Source: Desulfobulbaceae bacterium (GTDB lineage: Bacteria > Desulfobacterota > Desulfobulbia > Desulfobulbales > Desulfobulbaceae). Taken from it: DNA of 9,884 nt. The translations under genes were made by a program, and so were the position numbers. Positions 1-7,246 of the stretch are shown piece by piece. Where the stretch lies: assembly GCA_026990725.1 (NCBI GenBank), contig JALXCX010000468.1:1-9884 (forward strand), in the 5' to 3' direction. Numbering within the stretch: the first letter of the stretch is position 1; every line of letters starts with the position of its first letter. The notes beneath the pieces were generated by a model. That model worked only from the letters and a program-made list of their open reading frames with translations, had not been told where the DNA came from and did not search any database.

Positions 1-195
1 TTTGTGTTTCTGCTTAATGGAGTAATCAGCCAAACGGCTTTTTCTGTTTTTCTCTATATTCTGCTCATGGTTCTGGCCGCTTTTAATGTGGCCTCGATTA
101 AAACCCCTAAATTTGCCGGTCGATGGTATTACGCTCTCATCCTGTACACCCTGGTCATCACCGTGATATACAGCCGGCAATTATTGTATATTTAG
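1..195 (+). CDS. C-terminal fragment of a membrane protein, probably CDP-alcohol phosphatidyltransferase (phosphatidylserine synthase-like)
   Basis: The reading frame is open from the left edge and stops at TAG 193-195, so the true start lies outside the window; the GTG at 4 is an internal valine. The visible 64 or so residues hold two hydrophobic, probably membrane-spanning stretches (around SVFLYILLMVLAAFN and WYYALILYTLVITVIY). They are separated by a short polar loop containing SIKTPKF. This pattern, two final helices with a short basic loop and a C-terminus ending soon after the last helix, resembles the end of PssA-type CDP-alcohol phosphatidyltransferases. These enzymes make phosphatidylserine from CDP-diacylglycerol in the inner membrane. 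The catalytic CDP-alcohol motif would lie upstream and cannot be seen, so the family call is an inference. Any polytopic membrane protein with a similar tail remains possible. The next gene starts 362 bp downstream, so it is probably a separate unit. Confidence 0.45.
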   Translation, partial: FVFLLNGVISQTAFSVFLYILLMVLAAFNVASIKTPKFAGRWYYALILYTLVITVIYSRQLLYI

Positions 196-557
196 CAATG
201 AAGAGCACAGAGCAGTGCAAGCGAGGCTGCGAAACCGGTTATAACAAATCGGGGTCATCGTTTGTTTACCGTGCTCTGCCCCCTTTTCCCTATATTCACC
301 ACGGCTTTTAGACCGGCATGGGAAGAACGCCAAATAGAAAATTCTAAAACACATTAACATCCTTCTTATACCGACAAACAGGATGCTGAGCTGCCCACAC
401 CTAACCAGCTGAAAGATCGATATAACTTCCGAAACATCGACAAAAACCCAGGTTTTGTATCCTCGACATCAACTCGTCCTTTAGAGTGGACAACCCTACA
501 AAAAAAGCATATGAATCCATATATTATTAACAGCCGGATCAAGCTCTTTATTTTACT
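196..557. other. Intergenic region with no convincing gene
   Basis: This 362-bp gap separates the phosphatidyltransferase-like fragment from the MoeA fusion. I see no coding frame with protein-like composition on either strand; the minus-strand frame running in from moeA is an antisense shadow. Two items of structure stand out. One is the nested inverted repeats at 202-277 (listed separately). The other is a small hairpin at 443-456 (AAAAC, loop CCAG, GTTTT). An in-frame stop (TAA 528-530) with no start codon between it and 558 limits how far moeA can extend upstream. A moeA promoter is expected somewhere here, but no -35/-10 pair is clear enough to call. No match to the molybdenum-cofactor riboswitch could be recognised by eye. 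Confidence 0.6.
202..277 (+). other. Nested inverted repeats, possible structured RNA or 3'-end element
   Basis: A perfect 7-bp outer stem pairs AGAGCAC (202-208) with GTGCTCT (271-277). Inside it are two smaller stems. GCAG 212-215 pairs with CTGC 227-230. AACAAA 243-248 plus CG 250-251 pairs with CG 259-260 plus TTTGTT 261-266, with one bulged T and a 7-base loop. Between these stems lies the palindrome AACCGGTT (234-241). Together they could fold as a branched RNA closed by the outer stem, followed by a C- and T-rich run (278-290). It sits 7 bases after the stop of the upstream gene, so a 3' end or terminator-like role for that transcript is possible. A leader or small RNA is the alternative. 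The strand is assumed from the flanking genes. Confidence 0.35.
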
Positions 558-2474
558 ATGAAACGAAAAATTTATCTCAATATGCAGCCTCTTGCCGAGG
601 CAAATTCCTGCTTTACACAACAGTTTTCTCAATACTCGGCAAACAACGAGACCATTGCCAGCCATGGGGCCAGCGGCCGGGTTACCGCGAAACCGGTAAC
701 AGCTAGGCTCTCTTCGCCCTCCTTTCACGGAGCTGCCATGGACGGCATTGCCGTTCGTGCTGCTGACAGCTTTGGGGCCTCGGATGAATCTCCGGTAACC
801 CTTGATATTACTTCCGGACAGGCTGTATTTATCAATACCGGTCATCCCCTGCCCGATGGCTATGATGCGGTCATCATGATTGAGCACGTTCTCCTGGCAA
901 ATGATGAAACAACAGGGATTATACGAGCGCCAGTGTATCCATGGCAAAATGTACGTAAAGTTGGTGAAGACATTGTTGCAACAGAACTTCTCTTTCCCTC
1001 AAATCATCTGATAACACCACCGGATGTGGCGGCGCTGCTCACAGCAGGATGCCCGGAGGTTGAGGTCTGGAAACGGCCCAGAATCACCATTATTCCTACA
1101 GGATCAGAGCTTGTCGACTTGCGGAAATGTAGCGTAATTGCCCCGGGAAAGACCATTGAATCAAACTCCGCTGTACTGGCAGCTCTTGCCCGTAATGCCG
1201 GGGCGGATGTCAGCGTGACACCTATTATCAAAGATGATTACGCAACAATTAAAAAGCATCTCAAACAGGCAGTAGCCTCTGATGCGGATGTGGTGGTCAT
1301 CAATGCCGGGTCTTCTGCCGGCAGTGCTGATTATACAGTTCAGATCATTGGCGAGCTTGGCCAGGTGCTGGTGCATGGTGTCACCATTATGCCGGGTAAG
1401 CCCACAATTCTTGGCAAAATTGACAACAAACCGGTCATTGGCAGTCCCGGGTATCCGGTTTCTGCTATAATATCTTTTGAACAGTTTGTGGTTCCCCTGC
1501 TTAAAAAAATGCAGGAACTGGAACAGCCATTGCCAATTACTGCCAGGGCAGTGCTTGGCCGCGACATTCCCTCCCGGGGGGGCATAGAAGAGTTCAGACG
1601 AATGATCAGCGGCCGGATTGGCGATCATCTGGTAACTGTCCCGCTCAAAAAAGGAGCCGGAGCGATTACCACCCTTACCCGAGCCAATTCCATTCTACGA
1701 ATCCCTGCCTCATCCGAAGGGGAAACCCGGGGCAGCGATGTACAGCTTGAACTGCTCAGACCCCGGAAACAGATAGAAAATACCATTCTCTGCACAGGTA
1801 GCCACGACCTTTGCCTGGACATTATTCATGATTATCTCAAAAAAAGCAGCCCATATCCAATGGCTTCTACCCATGTCGGATCATTGGGCGGTATTCTTGC
1901 TGTTCGTGATGAAATGACGCACATTGCAGGTTCTCATCTACTTGACCCGGAAAGCGGTGATTACAACACAAGCTATGTCAGGCATTATCTCGAAGACAAG
2001 GATATTGCCTTGATAACCCTTGTTCACAGACAACAGGGCTTTATGGTTCAACCCGGAAATCCTTTGAGAATTAAATCAATCAAAGATCTGGCCAGGGATG
2101 ATATAACCTTCATCAACAGACAGGCCGGGTCCGGAACCCGGGTTTTACTGGATCATGAACTTCGTAAGGCAGGGCTTGAAGCCGATGCTGTTTCCGGATA
2201 TAATTTAGAAGAGTACACCCATATGGCCGTGGCAGTTTCTGTTTTAGCTGGAAAAACAGATGCCGGTCTTGGCATACTTGCGGCCGCCAGAGCTTTATCC
2301 CTGGATTTTGTTCCGGTAACAGAAGAACGATATGATCTTATTATCCCCCGAGATTTTTTGGACCTACCATCAATACAACAAGTCCTCTCTATTATCTCAA
2401 GTGATGAATTTAAAAAGACAGTGGAAGCCATGGGGGGATACTCAACAAGGGAAACCGGCAATCAAATCTTATAA
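558..2474 (+). CDS. Molybdopterin biosynthesis protein MoeA fused to a C-terminal periplasmic-binding-protein-like domain
   Basis: MoeA inserts molybdate (or tungstate) into adenylated molybdopterin in the cytoplasm, the last step of molybdenum cofactor synthesis. The first 400 residues follow MoeA throughout. There is the early PSFHGAAMDG segment (54-63), then NTGHPLPDGYDAV (93-105). The MogA-like domain (about 174-318) has PTGSEL (180-185), NAGSSAGSADYT (249-260), MPGKP (278-282) and GSPGYPVSA (295-303). A beta-rich domain IV follows (about 328-402). Residues 410-620 then resemble the PBP_like/ModA-type fold, with GSLGGILAVRDE, HLLDPESGDYN and NRQAGSGTRVL. There is no signal peptide, so this domain should be cytoplasmic; a role in holding molybdate or tungstate is inference. 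At 638 residues it is much longer than plain MoeA (about 400) but fits the fused form. The start at 558 is fixed by a stop at 528-530 with no earlier start codon; no clear Shine-Dalgarno is visible. No modABC, moa or mob gene lies nearby. Confidence 0.92.
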   Translation: MKRKIYLNMQPLAEANSCFTQQFSQYSANNETIASHGASGRVTAKPVTARLSSPSFHGAAMDGIAVRAADSFGASDESPVTLDITSGQAVFINTGHPLPDGYDAVIMIEHVLLANDETTGIIRAPVYPWQNVRKVGEDIVATELLFPSNHLITPPDVAALLTAGCPEVEVWKRPRITIIPTGSELVDLRKCSVIAPGKTIESNSAVLAALARNAGADVSVTPIIKDDYATIKKHLKQAVASDADVVVINAGSSAGSADYTVQIIGELGQVLVHGVTIMPGKPTILGKIDNKPVIGSPGYPVSAIISFEQFVVPLLKKMQELEQPLPITARAVLGRDIPSRGGIEEFRRMISGRIGDHLVTVPLKKGAGAITTLTRANSILRIPASSEGETRGSDVQLELLRPRKQIENTILCTGSHDLCLDIIHDYLKKSSPYPMASTHVGSLGGILAVRDEMTHIAGSHLLDPESGDYNTSYVRHYLEDKDIALITLVHRQQGFMVQPGNPLRIKSIKDLARDDITFINRQAGSGTRVLLDHELRKAGLEADAVSGYNLEEYTHMAVAVSVLAGKTDAGLGILAAARALSLDFVPVTEERYDLIIPRDFLDLPSIQQVLSIISSDEFKKTVEAMGGYSTRETGNQIL

Positions 2475-2502
2475 AACACAACATCTTGTTAACGGAAAAG
2501 AT

Positions 2503-2520
2503 GCCGGATAAATTACCGGC
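2503..2520 (+). repeat. Small inverted repeat in the moeA-gmd gap
   Basis: GCCGG (2503-2507) and CCGGC (2516-2520) form a 5-bp GC-only stem with an 8-base AT-only loop. It lies in the 58-bp gap between the MoeA fusion and gmd and abuts a CCGGCCGG palindrome (2516-2523). The palindrome overlaps the weak GGGA ribosome-binding candidate (2522-2525) 7 bases before the gmd start. There is no T-run, so it is not a standard terminator. It could modulate gmd translation or be chance. Confidence 0.3.
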
Positions 2521-2532
2521 CGGGAACTGTTC

Positions 2533-3672
2533 ATGAAAAAAGCACTCATCACAGGGATTACAGGGCAGGACGGGGCGTATCTTGCAGAGTTTCTTTTGCA
2601 TAAAGGGTACGAGGTTCACGGCATAAAACGGCGCTCATCGATGTTTAACACAGCCCGGATTGACCATCTCTACCAGGACCCGCACGATGCGGACAAACGG
2701 TTTTTTCTCCACCATGGTGACCTGACAGATTCATCGAGTCTGATCAACACAATTGAAAAAGTCCAACCTGACGAACTCTATAATCTTGCTGCCCAGTCCC
2801 ATGTGGCAGTTTCTTTTGAAGAACCTGAATATACAGCTAATTCTGACGCACTTGGCACTCTACGTCTGCTTGAAGCCATTCGGATTCTTGGCCTGACGGC
2901 AAAGACCAGATTCTATCAGGCTTCAACGTCTGAACTCTTTGGAAAGGTGCAGGAAACTCCTCAAAATGAAAAAACCCCTTTTTATCCACGCTCTCCGTAT
3001 GCAGTAGCAAAGCTCTATTCGTACTGGATTGTGGTTAATTACCGGGAAGCATATAATATGTATGCCTGCAACGGTATTTTGTTTAATCACGAATCACCTT
3101 TGCGAGGCGAGACTTTTGTTACGCGTAAAATCACAAGAGCCCTGGCCCGGATAGTTCTTGGCCTGCAGTGCTGTGTCTATCTGGGTAATCTTGATGCCAG
3201 ACGAGACTGGGGTCATGCCAGGGATTTTGTCCAGATGCAATGGCTGATGCTGCAACAGGAAAAACCTGATGATTTTGCCATTGCCACCGGAGAACAGCAC
3301 ACGGTACGGGATTTTGTCAACTCTGCTGCAAAAGAGCTTGGCCTGACCCTAGTTTGGAAAGGAAAAGGAAAAGAAGAAATTGGCATAATTGACAAAATAG
3401 ATAAACAAATAATTCAGCAATTACATCTTTTGCGCCCTCTCACTATTTCTCGAGGTGACACAATAGTCAAAATTGATCCCCGTTATTTCAGGCCTACAGA
3501 GGTACAGACTTTACTTGGTGATGCCTCCAAGGCCAAAAATATGCTGGGCTGGAAACCGGCAACCAGCTTTAAAGAACTGGTTTACGAAATGATTCATTAT
3601 GATCTTGAAGAGGCAAAGCGGGATGAACTTTGCAGAGAAAAAGGCTTTAATACCCTGGATTTTAATGAGTAA
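2533..3672 (+). CDS. gmd: GDP-mannose 4,6-dehydratase
   Basis: This enzyme converts GDP-D-mannose to GDP-4-keto-6-deoxy-D-mannose, the first step towards GDP-L-fucose and related deoxysugars for surface polysaccharide, in the cytoplasm. It is a short-chain dehydrogenase/reductase of the extended type. The NADP-binding glycine motif TGITGQDG is at 7-14 and the family signature IKRRSSMFNTARIDHLY at 31-47. The catalytic set is T132 and E134 in STSELFGK plus Y156 and K160 in SPYAVAK. Substrate-binding landmarks follow: NHESPLRGETFVTRKI (185-200), LGNLDARRDWGHARDF (217-232) and DPRYFRPTEV (315-324). At 379 residues it is close to family length. Compared from memory with the E. coli enzyme, the loop at 284-313 is about 8 residues longer and is rich in Ile, Lys and Gln. 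The ribosome-binding site is weak (GGGA 2522-2525). The next gene, fcl, starts 18 bp after the stop. Confidence 0.97.
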   Translation: MKKALITGITGQDGAYLAEFLLHKGYEVHGIKRRSSMFNTARIDHLYQDPHDADKRFFLHHGDLTDSSSLINTIEKVQPDELYNLAAQSHVAVSFEEPEYTANSDALGTLRLLEAIRILGLTAKTRFYQASTSELFGKVQETPQNEKTPFYPRSPYAVAKLYSYWIVVNYREAYNMYACNGILFNHESPLRGETFVTRKITRALARIVLGLQCCVYLGNLDARRDWGHARDFVQMQWLMLQQEKPDDFAIATGEQHTVRDFVNSAAKELGLTLVWKGKGKEEIGIIDKIDKQIIQQLHLLRPLTISRGDTIVKIDPRYFRPTEVQTLLGDASKAKNMLGWKPATSFKELVYEMIHYDLEEAKRDELCREKGFNTLDFNE

Positions 3673-3690
3673 GAATCAGAATCTCAACAA

Positions 3691-4743
3691 ATGATTTCTC
3701 CTTCTTCTCGTATTTATGTGGCCGGGCACCGGGGTATGGTGGGTTCTGCGATCGTCCTTGGGCTGCTGGACCGCGGATATAGCAACATCATCAAAAAAAG
3801 CCACGACCAGCTGGACCTGACTTCCCAGGCAGCGGTCCGGTCTTTTTTTAAAAAAGAAAAAATTGATTACGTGGTCCTGGCGGCTGCCAAGGTCGGCGGT
3901 ATTCACGCCAACGATACGTATCCGGCTGATTTTATTACAACAAACATCCAAATTCAATGCAACGTCATACAGGAAGCATATTCTGCCGGAATCAAGGATA
4001 TTCTTTTTCTGGGCAGCTCATGCATATACCCCAAAGAATGCCCCCAGCCCATAAAAGAAGAATATCTGCTTACCGGAAAACTGGAACCAACAAACGCGCC
4101 ATATGCCGTTGCCAAGATAGCCGGTATAACAATGTGTGAGGCCTTTAACCGACAATACGGCACCCGATACATTGCGGTTATGCCAACCAATCTTTATGGG
4201 CCAGACGATAATTTTCATCTGGAGAATTCGCACGTTATACCGGCAATGATTCGCAAATACCATCTTGCACAAATGGCTGTTATCCAGGATGTACAGGCAA
4301 TCATCGATGACGAACAAATCTTTGGTACAATCCCCGAACAGATCCGGAAAGATATCGGTTTGTCTGCGGAGGGCTCATTCATTCCGGGGATAGAGCCCAG
4401 GGTTGTTCTTTGGGGGACAGGTGATGCTTACCGCGAATTTCTTCATGTTGATGACATGGCTGCAGCCTGTATTCACCTGATGACAATTGATTCCCCCTGC
4501 CCGCCTCTTATAAATATCGGCAGTGGAAAAGATCAAACAATCAGGGAAACTGCCGAGCTAGTCCGCAAGACAATCAATTTTTCCGGGCAAATGATCTTCA
4601 ATTCAGCGTTTCCTGACGGAACGCCTCGAAAATGTCTGGACACAACAAAGATTAATGAATTGGGATGGAAACCTGGAATCGACCTAGTCAAAGGATTAAA
4701 AAGCACCTATGCTTGGTATCTTGAACAAAATCGGATAAAATAG
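3691..4743 (+). CDS. fcl: GDP-L-fucose synthase (GDP-4-keto-6-deoxymannose 3,5-epimerase-4-reductase)
   Basis: This enzyme takes the Gmd product through 3,5-epimerisation and NADPH-dependent 4-reduction to GDP-L-fucose. Evidence for the family is the N-terminal AGHRGMVGSAI (11-21), AAAKVGGIHAN (64-74), LGSSCIYPK (107-115), APYAVAK (136-142), PTNLYGPDDNF (165-175), REFLHVDDMA (248-257) and the late DGTPRKCLDTTK (309-320). Relative to the well-studied E. coli enzyme, the catalytic residues Ser107, Cys109, Tyr136, Lys140 and His179 map to S109, C111, Y138, K142 and H181, all present with a constant offset of two. The protein is 350 residues against about 321 in E. coli. Nearly all of the excess is an inserted segment at roughly 193-235, between the substrate-binding helix and the WGTG strand. 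Also known as wcaG. The gap to gmd is 18 bp with no strong Shine-Dalgarno, suggesting a shared transcript and possibly coupled translation. Confidence 0.96.
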   Translation: MISPSSRIYVAGHRGMVGSAIVLGLLDRGYSNIIKKSHDQLDLTSQAAVRSFFKKEKIDYVVLAAAKVGGIHANDTYPADFITTNIQIQCNVIQEAYSAGIKDILFLGSSCIYPKECPQPIKEEYLLTGKLEPTNAPYAVAKIAGITMCEAFNRQYGTRYIAVMPTNLYGPDDNFHLENSHVIPAMIRKYHLAQMAVIQDVQAIIDDEQIFGTIPEQIRKDIGLSAEGSFIPGIEPRVVLWGTGDAYREFLHVDDMAAACIHLMTIDSPCPPLINIGSGKDQTIRETAELVRKTINFSGQMIFNSAFPDGTPRKCLDTTKINELGWKPGIDLVKGLKSTYAWYLEQNRIK

Positions 4744-4868
4744 TCTCTTATATTTTTAACCAGTTACAGGCCATACCAGAGATAAACAAAATAAAAACAC
4801 AGCACAAGAAAAACGGTAAGGGATTGGCACGAAATCAATGTAACGACCGGCGCTCTGCGGGTTTTTCG

Positions 4869-4891
4869 TGACAGCCCCTGACTCCTGTCAG
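4869..4891. repeat. Overlapping inverted repeats at the end of the hybrid kinase gene
   Basis: TGACAG (4869-4874) pairs perfectly with CTGTCA (4885-4890), giving a 6-bp stem with a 10-base loop. An alternative stem pairs CTGAC (4878-4882) with GTCAG (4887-4891) around a 4-base loop. The kinase stop codon (TGA on the minus strand, 4888-4890) lies inside both. On the minus strand no T-run follows, so this is not a canonical terminator. On the plus strand a run of five T (4862-4866) precedes rather than follows it. It may contribute to 3'-end processing between the convergent fcl and kinase transcripts. The rest of the 144-bp gap 4744-4887 shows nothing else convincing. Confidence 0.3.
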
Positions 4892-7203
4892 ACCCCATTA
4901 CCGTAAGATTGCAAGGCTTTGCAAACCAGATCGAACTCCTCAGCAATTTTCTCTGATAACTGAAACAGACCTTCAAGCTGGTTGTTTCTGCCCCGCATCT
5001 CCATATCTTCACACAGGCTTGCCAGCCTGGCCGCACCTACGGTTGCACTGCTCGACTTGAACGAGTGGGCAAGTTTCCAGAGTTGCTCCACTTCTTTTTC
5101 TTTACAGGCCTTGGACATACTCTCCAGTACTTCGGGACTGTTTTCTAAAAAAATGTCCACCAGTCGGGCAACGATGTCCGGTTCTCCCTCCTGCTGATAG
5201 GTACGATAACTTTCAAGCACTGAAGGGTCCACAGCAGGGGCAACTGAATTCTCGGTAACAATCTCCTTTGTTTCATTTTTCCGGGTACCTGTACATTGTT
5301 GAGGCAACCATTTTTCCAATACTGCACAGAGCTGTTGTTCAGTAAAAGGCTTGGCCAGATAATCATCCATGCCGACTAACAGACATTGCTCGCGATCACC
5401 CTTCATTGCATGGGCAGTAAAGGCAATAATCGGTGTTCTGGCGGTTCCATGTTCATTTTCGCGCTGCCTGATGATACCCGTTGCCTGGTAGCCATCCATG
5501 ACCGGCATCTGGCAATCCATAAATATGAGATCATATGATATTTTTTCAGACGCTGCCACTGCCTGTTCGCCGTTTTCCGCCATGTCGACTTTCAAGCCTG
5601 TATGTTCCAGCATACCCCGTGCGACAATCCGGTTGGTGATGTTATCCTCGACCACAAGAACGGTACCGCTGACCCCCTGTAACCTCTCAGCACTGGCAGT
5701 GTTCTCTGTGGAGGAAACAGCTTCCTCGACCCGGCCAACGGGCAGCCTGATGGTAAACCGGAAAACAGCCCCCTTCCCCTCTTCACTGGTCACGCCTATG
5801 GTGCCACCCATCAACTGTACCAGCTGGCGGCAAATGGCAAGGCCCAAGCCTGTGCCGCCAAATTTTCTGGTTATCGAACCATCTACCTGAGAAAAAGCAG
5901 CAAATATCTCCTGTTGCTTCTCTTTGGAAATCCCGATTCCCGAATCACTGACTTCAAACCGGAGGTGGGCAACACCCGTGGTATCGGTTTCTTCGGGAAA
6001 AATCGTCAATGCCACGTCACCGTTCCGGGTAAATTTAAGGGCATTACCAAGTAGATTCATAAGAATTTGCCGGAGGCGGCCAGGATCGCCAACAACATAT
6101 TCCGGCAATGCAGCCTGGACAAAACAGGATAGCTTGACATTCTTTTCAGAAGCACTGTTTGAAAAGAGCTCAACGGTTTCTTCTGCCAACTCACGAAGAT
6201 TGAAATGCACCTCCTCCAGCACAAGTTTTCCTGCTTCGATTTTAGAAAAATCAAGAATATCATTAATGAGTTGAAGCAGGGCTTCCCCGGATCGATAAAT
6301 TGTCTTAACAAAGGTTTTCTGTTCCTTATCCAAATTTGTTTTCAGCAGAAGAGCAGCCAGACCGAGAACCCCGTTCATAGGTGTACGGATTTCATGGCTC
6401 ATCTGGGCAAGAAAACGCGATTTAGCACGGTTAGCATCTTCAGCCTCCTGCTTGGCCTCCAACAATTGTGCATCACGTAATTCCAGATTATCAAGCATCG
6501 AGTTGACACCCGTTACCAGCACTCCAATTTCATCTTCAGAGTTCCTAGTTGCCCGTAAAGAATAATTATCTTCCCTGCAGATATCGCCCATGGTATCAGC
6601 CAGAGAAAGCACAGGCCTGGAAATATATCTATCCAGAATTTTTGACAGAAGAAATGCCAGAACGAATGTCGCAATGAGTATACCGCAAATGACCAGCAAT
6701 AAGCGAACATAGATTGCCCGTAATGCGCTGGTATCAGATTGCAGGACAATGGTTCCAACCAGCGAATCCAGATTGCCGATAGGTACGGCAACATCAATAT
6801 CAAAACGACTGGCATGGGAACTCTTTTTCCCGAGCCGGAGCCTGGCTGCCGTAATATCAGATGTCAGCTCATCATTCAAATCATTGGCCAGAGAAGGATT
6901 GCGGTATTGAGCAAACAATTTTTGATCCGGCGTGTATATCCGGGCCTGCTGGATCTGGGGCCGGGCGCTTAGGGAAGAGAGCACTTCTGTGGCGGTGTTG
7001 GGATCCATGAATTCAAGAGGAGCCTGTACATTAATACCAATGACATTTGCCAGGCTGAAGAGATCGTCAAGGACAGACCTGCGGACAGAGGATACTTCCG
7101 AAAAGATAAAAAAAACTGAAACGATCAGGGAAACCAGCAGGCAACTGGCACTATTTACAATGACCAGTTTTTTATGTATGGATAGATCACGAAACTTTGT
7201 CAC
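4888..7203 (-). CDS. CHASE8-type hybrid sensor histidine kinase with receiver and Hpt domains
   Basis: This is an inner-membrane sensor that should carry a full His-Asp-His phosphorelay. Domains in order: transmembrane helix 1 (about 13-35); a periplasmic domain of about 130 residues resembling the CHASE8 sensor of YfiN-type proteins (INVQAPLEFMDPNTATEVL, then ARIYTPDQKLFAQYR); transmembrane helix 2 (about 166-188); HAMP (about 189-242); a short coiled coil. Then comes HisKA with SHEIRTPMNG (phospho-acceptor H270), and HATPase with the N box MNLLGNALKF (N387), DSGIGI (420-425) and GGTGLGLAI (449-457). The receiver has E519/D520, phospho-acceptor D563 in FMDCQMPVMDGY, T596 and K618. Hpt follows, with H713 in LAHSFKSSSATVGA. 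All key residues are present, so it should be active. It starts with GTG, supported by GGAG (7213-7216 on the plus-strand numbering) nine bases upstream. It is the last gene of the operon, 43 bp after the YfiR-like gene. No cognate response regulator gene is in the window. Confidence 0.93.
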   Translation of the reverse strand: MTKFRDLSIHKKLVIVNSASCLLVSLIVSVFFIFSEVSSVRRSVLDDLFSLANVIGINVQAPLEFMDPNTATEVLSSLSARPQIQQARIYTPDQKLFAQYRNPSLANDLNDELTSDITAARLRLGKKSSHASRFDIDVAVPIGNLDSLVGTIVLQSDTSALRAIYVRLLLVICGILIATFVLAFLLSKILDRYISRPVLSLADTMGDICREDNYSLRATRNSEDEIGVLVTGVNSMLDNLELRDAQLLEAKQEAEDANRAKSRFLAQMSHEIRTPMNGVLGLAALLLKTNLDKEQKTFVKTIYRSGEALLQLINDILDFSKIEAGKLVLEEVHFNLRELAEETVELFSNSASEKNVKLSCFVQAALPEYVVGDPGRLRQILMNLLGNALKFTRNGDVALTIFPEETDTTGVAHLRFEVSDSGIGISKEKQQEIFAAFSQVDGSITRKFGGTGLGLAICRQLVQLMGGTIGVTSEEGKGAVFRFTIRLPVGRVEEAVSSTENTASAERLQGVSGTVLVVEDNITNRIVARGMLEHTGLKVDMAENGEQAVAASEKISYDLIFMDCQMPVMDGYQATGIIRQRENEHGTARTPIIAFTAHAMKGDREQCLLVGMDDYLAKPFTEQQLCAVLEKWLPQQCTGTRKNETKEIVTENSVAPAVDPSVLESYRTYQQEGEPDIVARLVDIFLENSPEVLESMSKACKEKEVEQLWKLAHSFKSSSATVGAARLASLCEDMEMRGRNNQLEGLFQLSEKIAEEFDLVCKALQSYGNGV

Positions 7204-7212
7204 AACGTCTTA

Positions 7213-7216
7213 CTCC
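7213..7216 (-). promoter_or_regulatory. Ribosome-binding site supporting the GTG start of the hybrid kinase
   Basis: The minus strand reads GGAG followed by nine bases and then GTG at 7203-7201. This spacing is normal and supports the GTG as the start, giving a short cytoplasmic N-terminus of about 12 residues before the first membrane helix. Confidence 0.7.
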
Positions 7217-7246
7217 ACTACGGTCATTCGTTAAAAAAGAATCTGA

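Noticed and set aside
196..557. Molybdenum-cofactor riboswitch upstream of the MoeA fusion
   Set aside because: The position is right, but I could not match the known conserved sequence or stem arrangement by eye. A covariance-model scan would be decisive.
366..947. Minus-strand open frame of 193 codons covering the gap and the start of moeA
   Set aside because: Most of it is antisense to the well-supported MoeA domain, its protein has no recognisable motifs, and composition is Cys/Arg/Ser-heavy as expected for a shadow frame.
1161..1628. Minus-strand open frame inside moeA
   Set aside because: Antisense to the conserved MogA-like domain of the MoeA fusion; no protein-family features seen.
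3370..3480. Possible frameshift or disruption in gmd at the A-rich stretch
   Set aside because: The frame continues cleanly into DPRYFRPTEV and the normal C-terminus, so this is a loop-length difference rather than a broken gene.
4844..4866. Possible rho-independent terminator for fcl (GC-rich stretch followed by TTTTT)
   Set aside because: The GC-rich segment before the T-run pairs only over about three bases, too weak to call a terminator; the T-run is also only five long.
5498..5890. Plus-strand open frame of 130 codons inside the kinase gene
   Set aside because: Antisense to the HATPase and receiver coding region; Ser/Thr/Pro-rich shadow translation with no motif.
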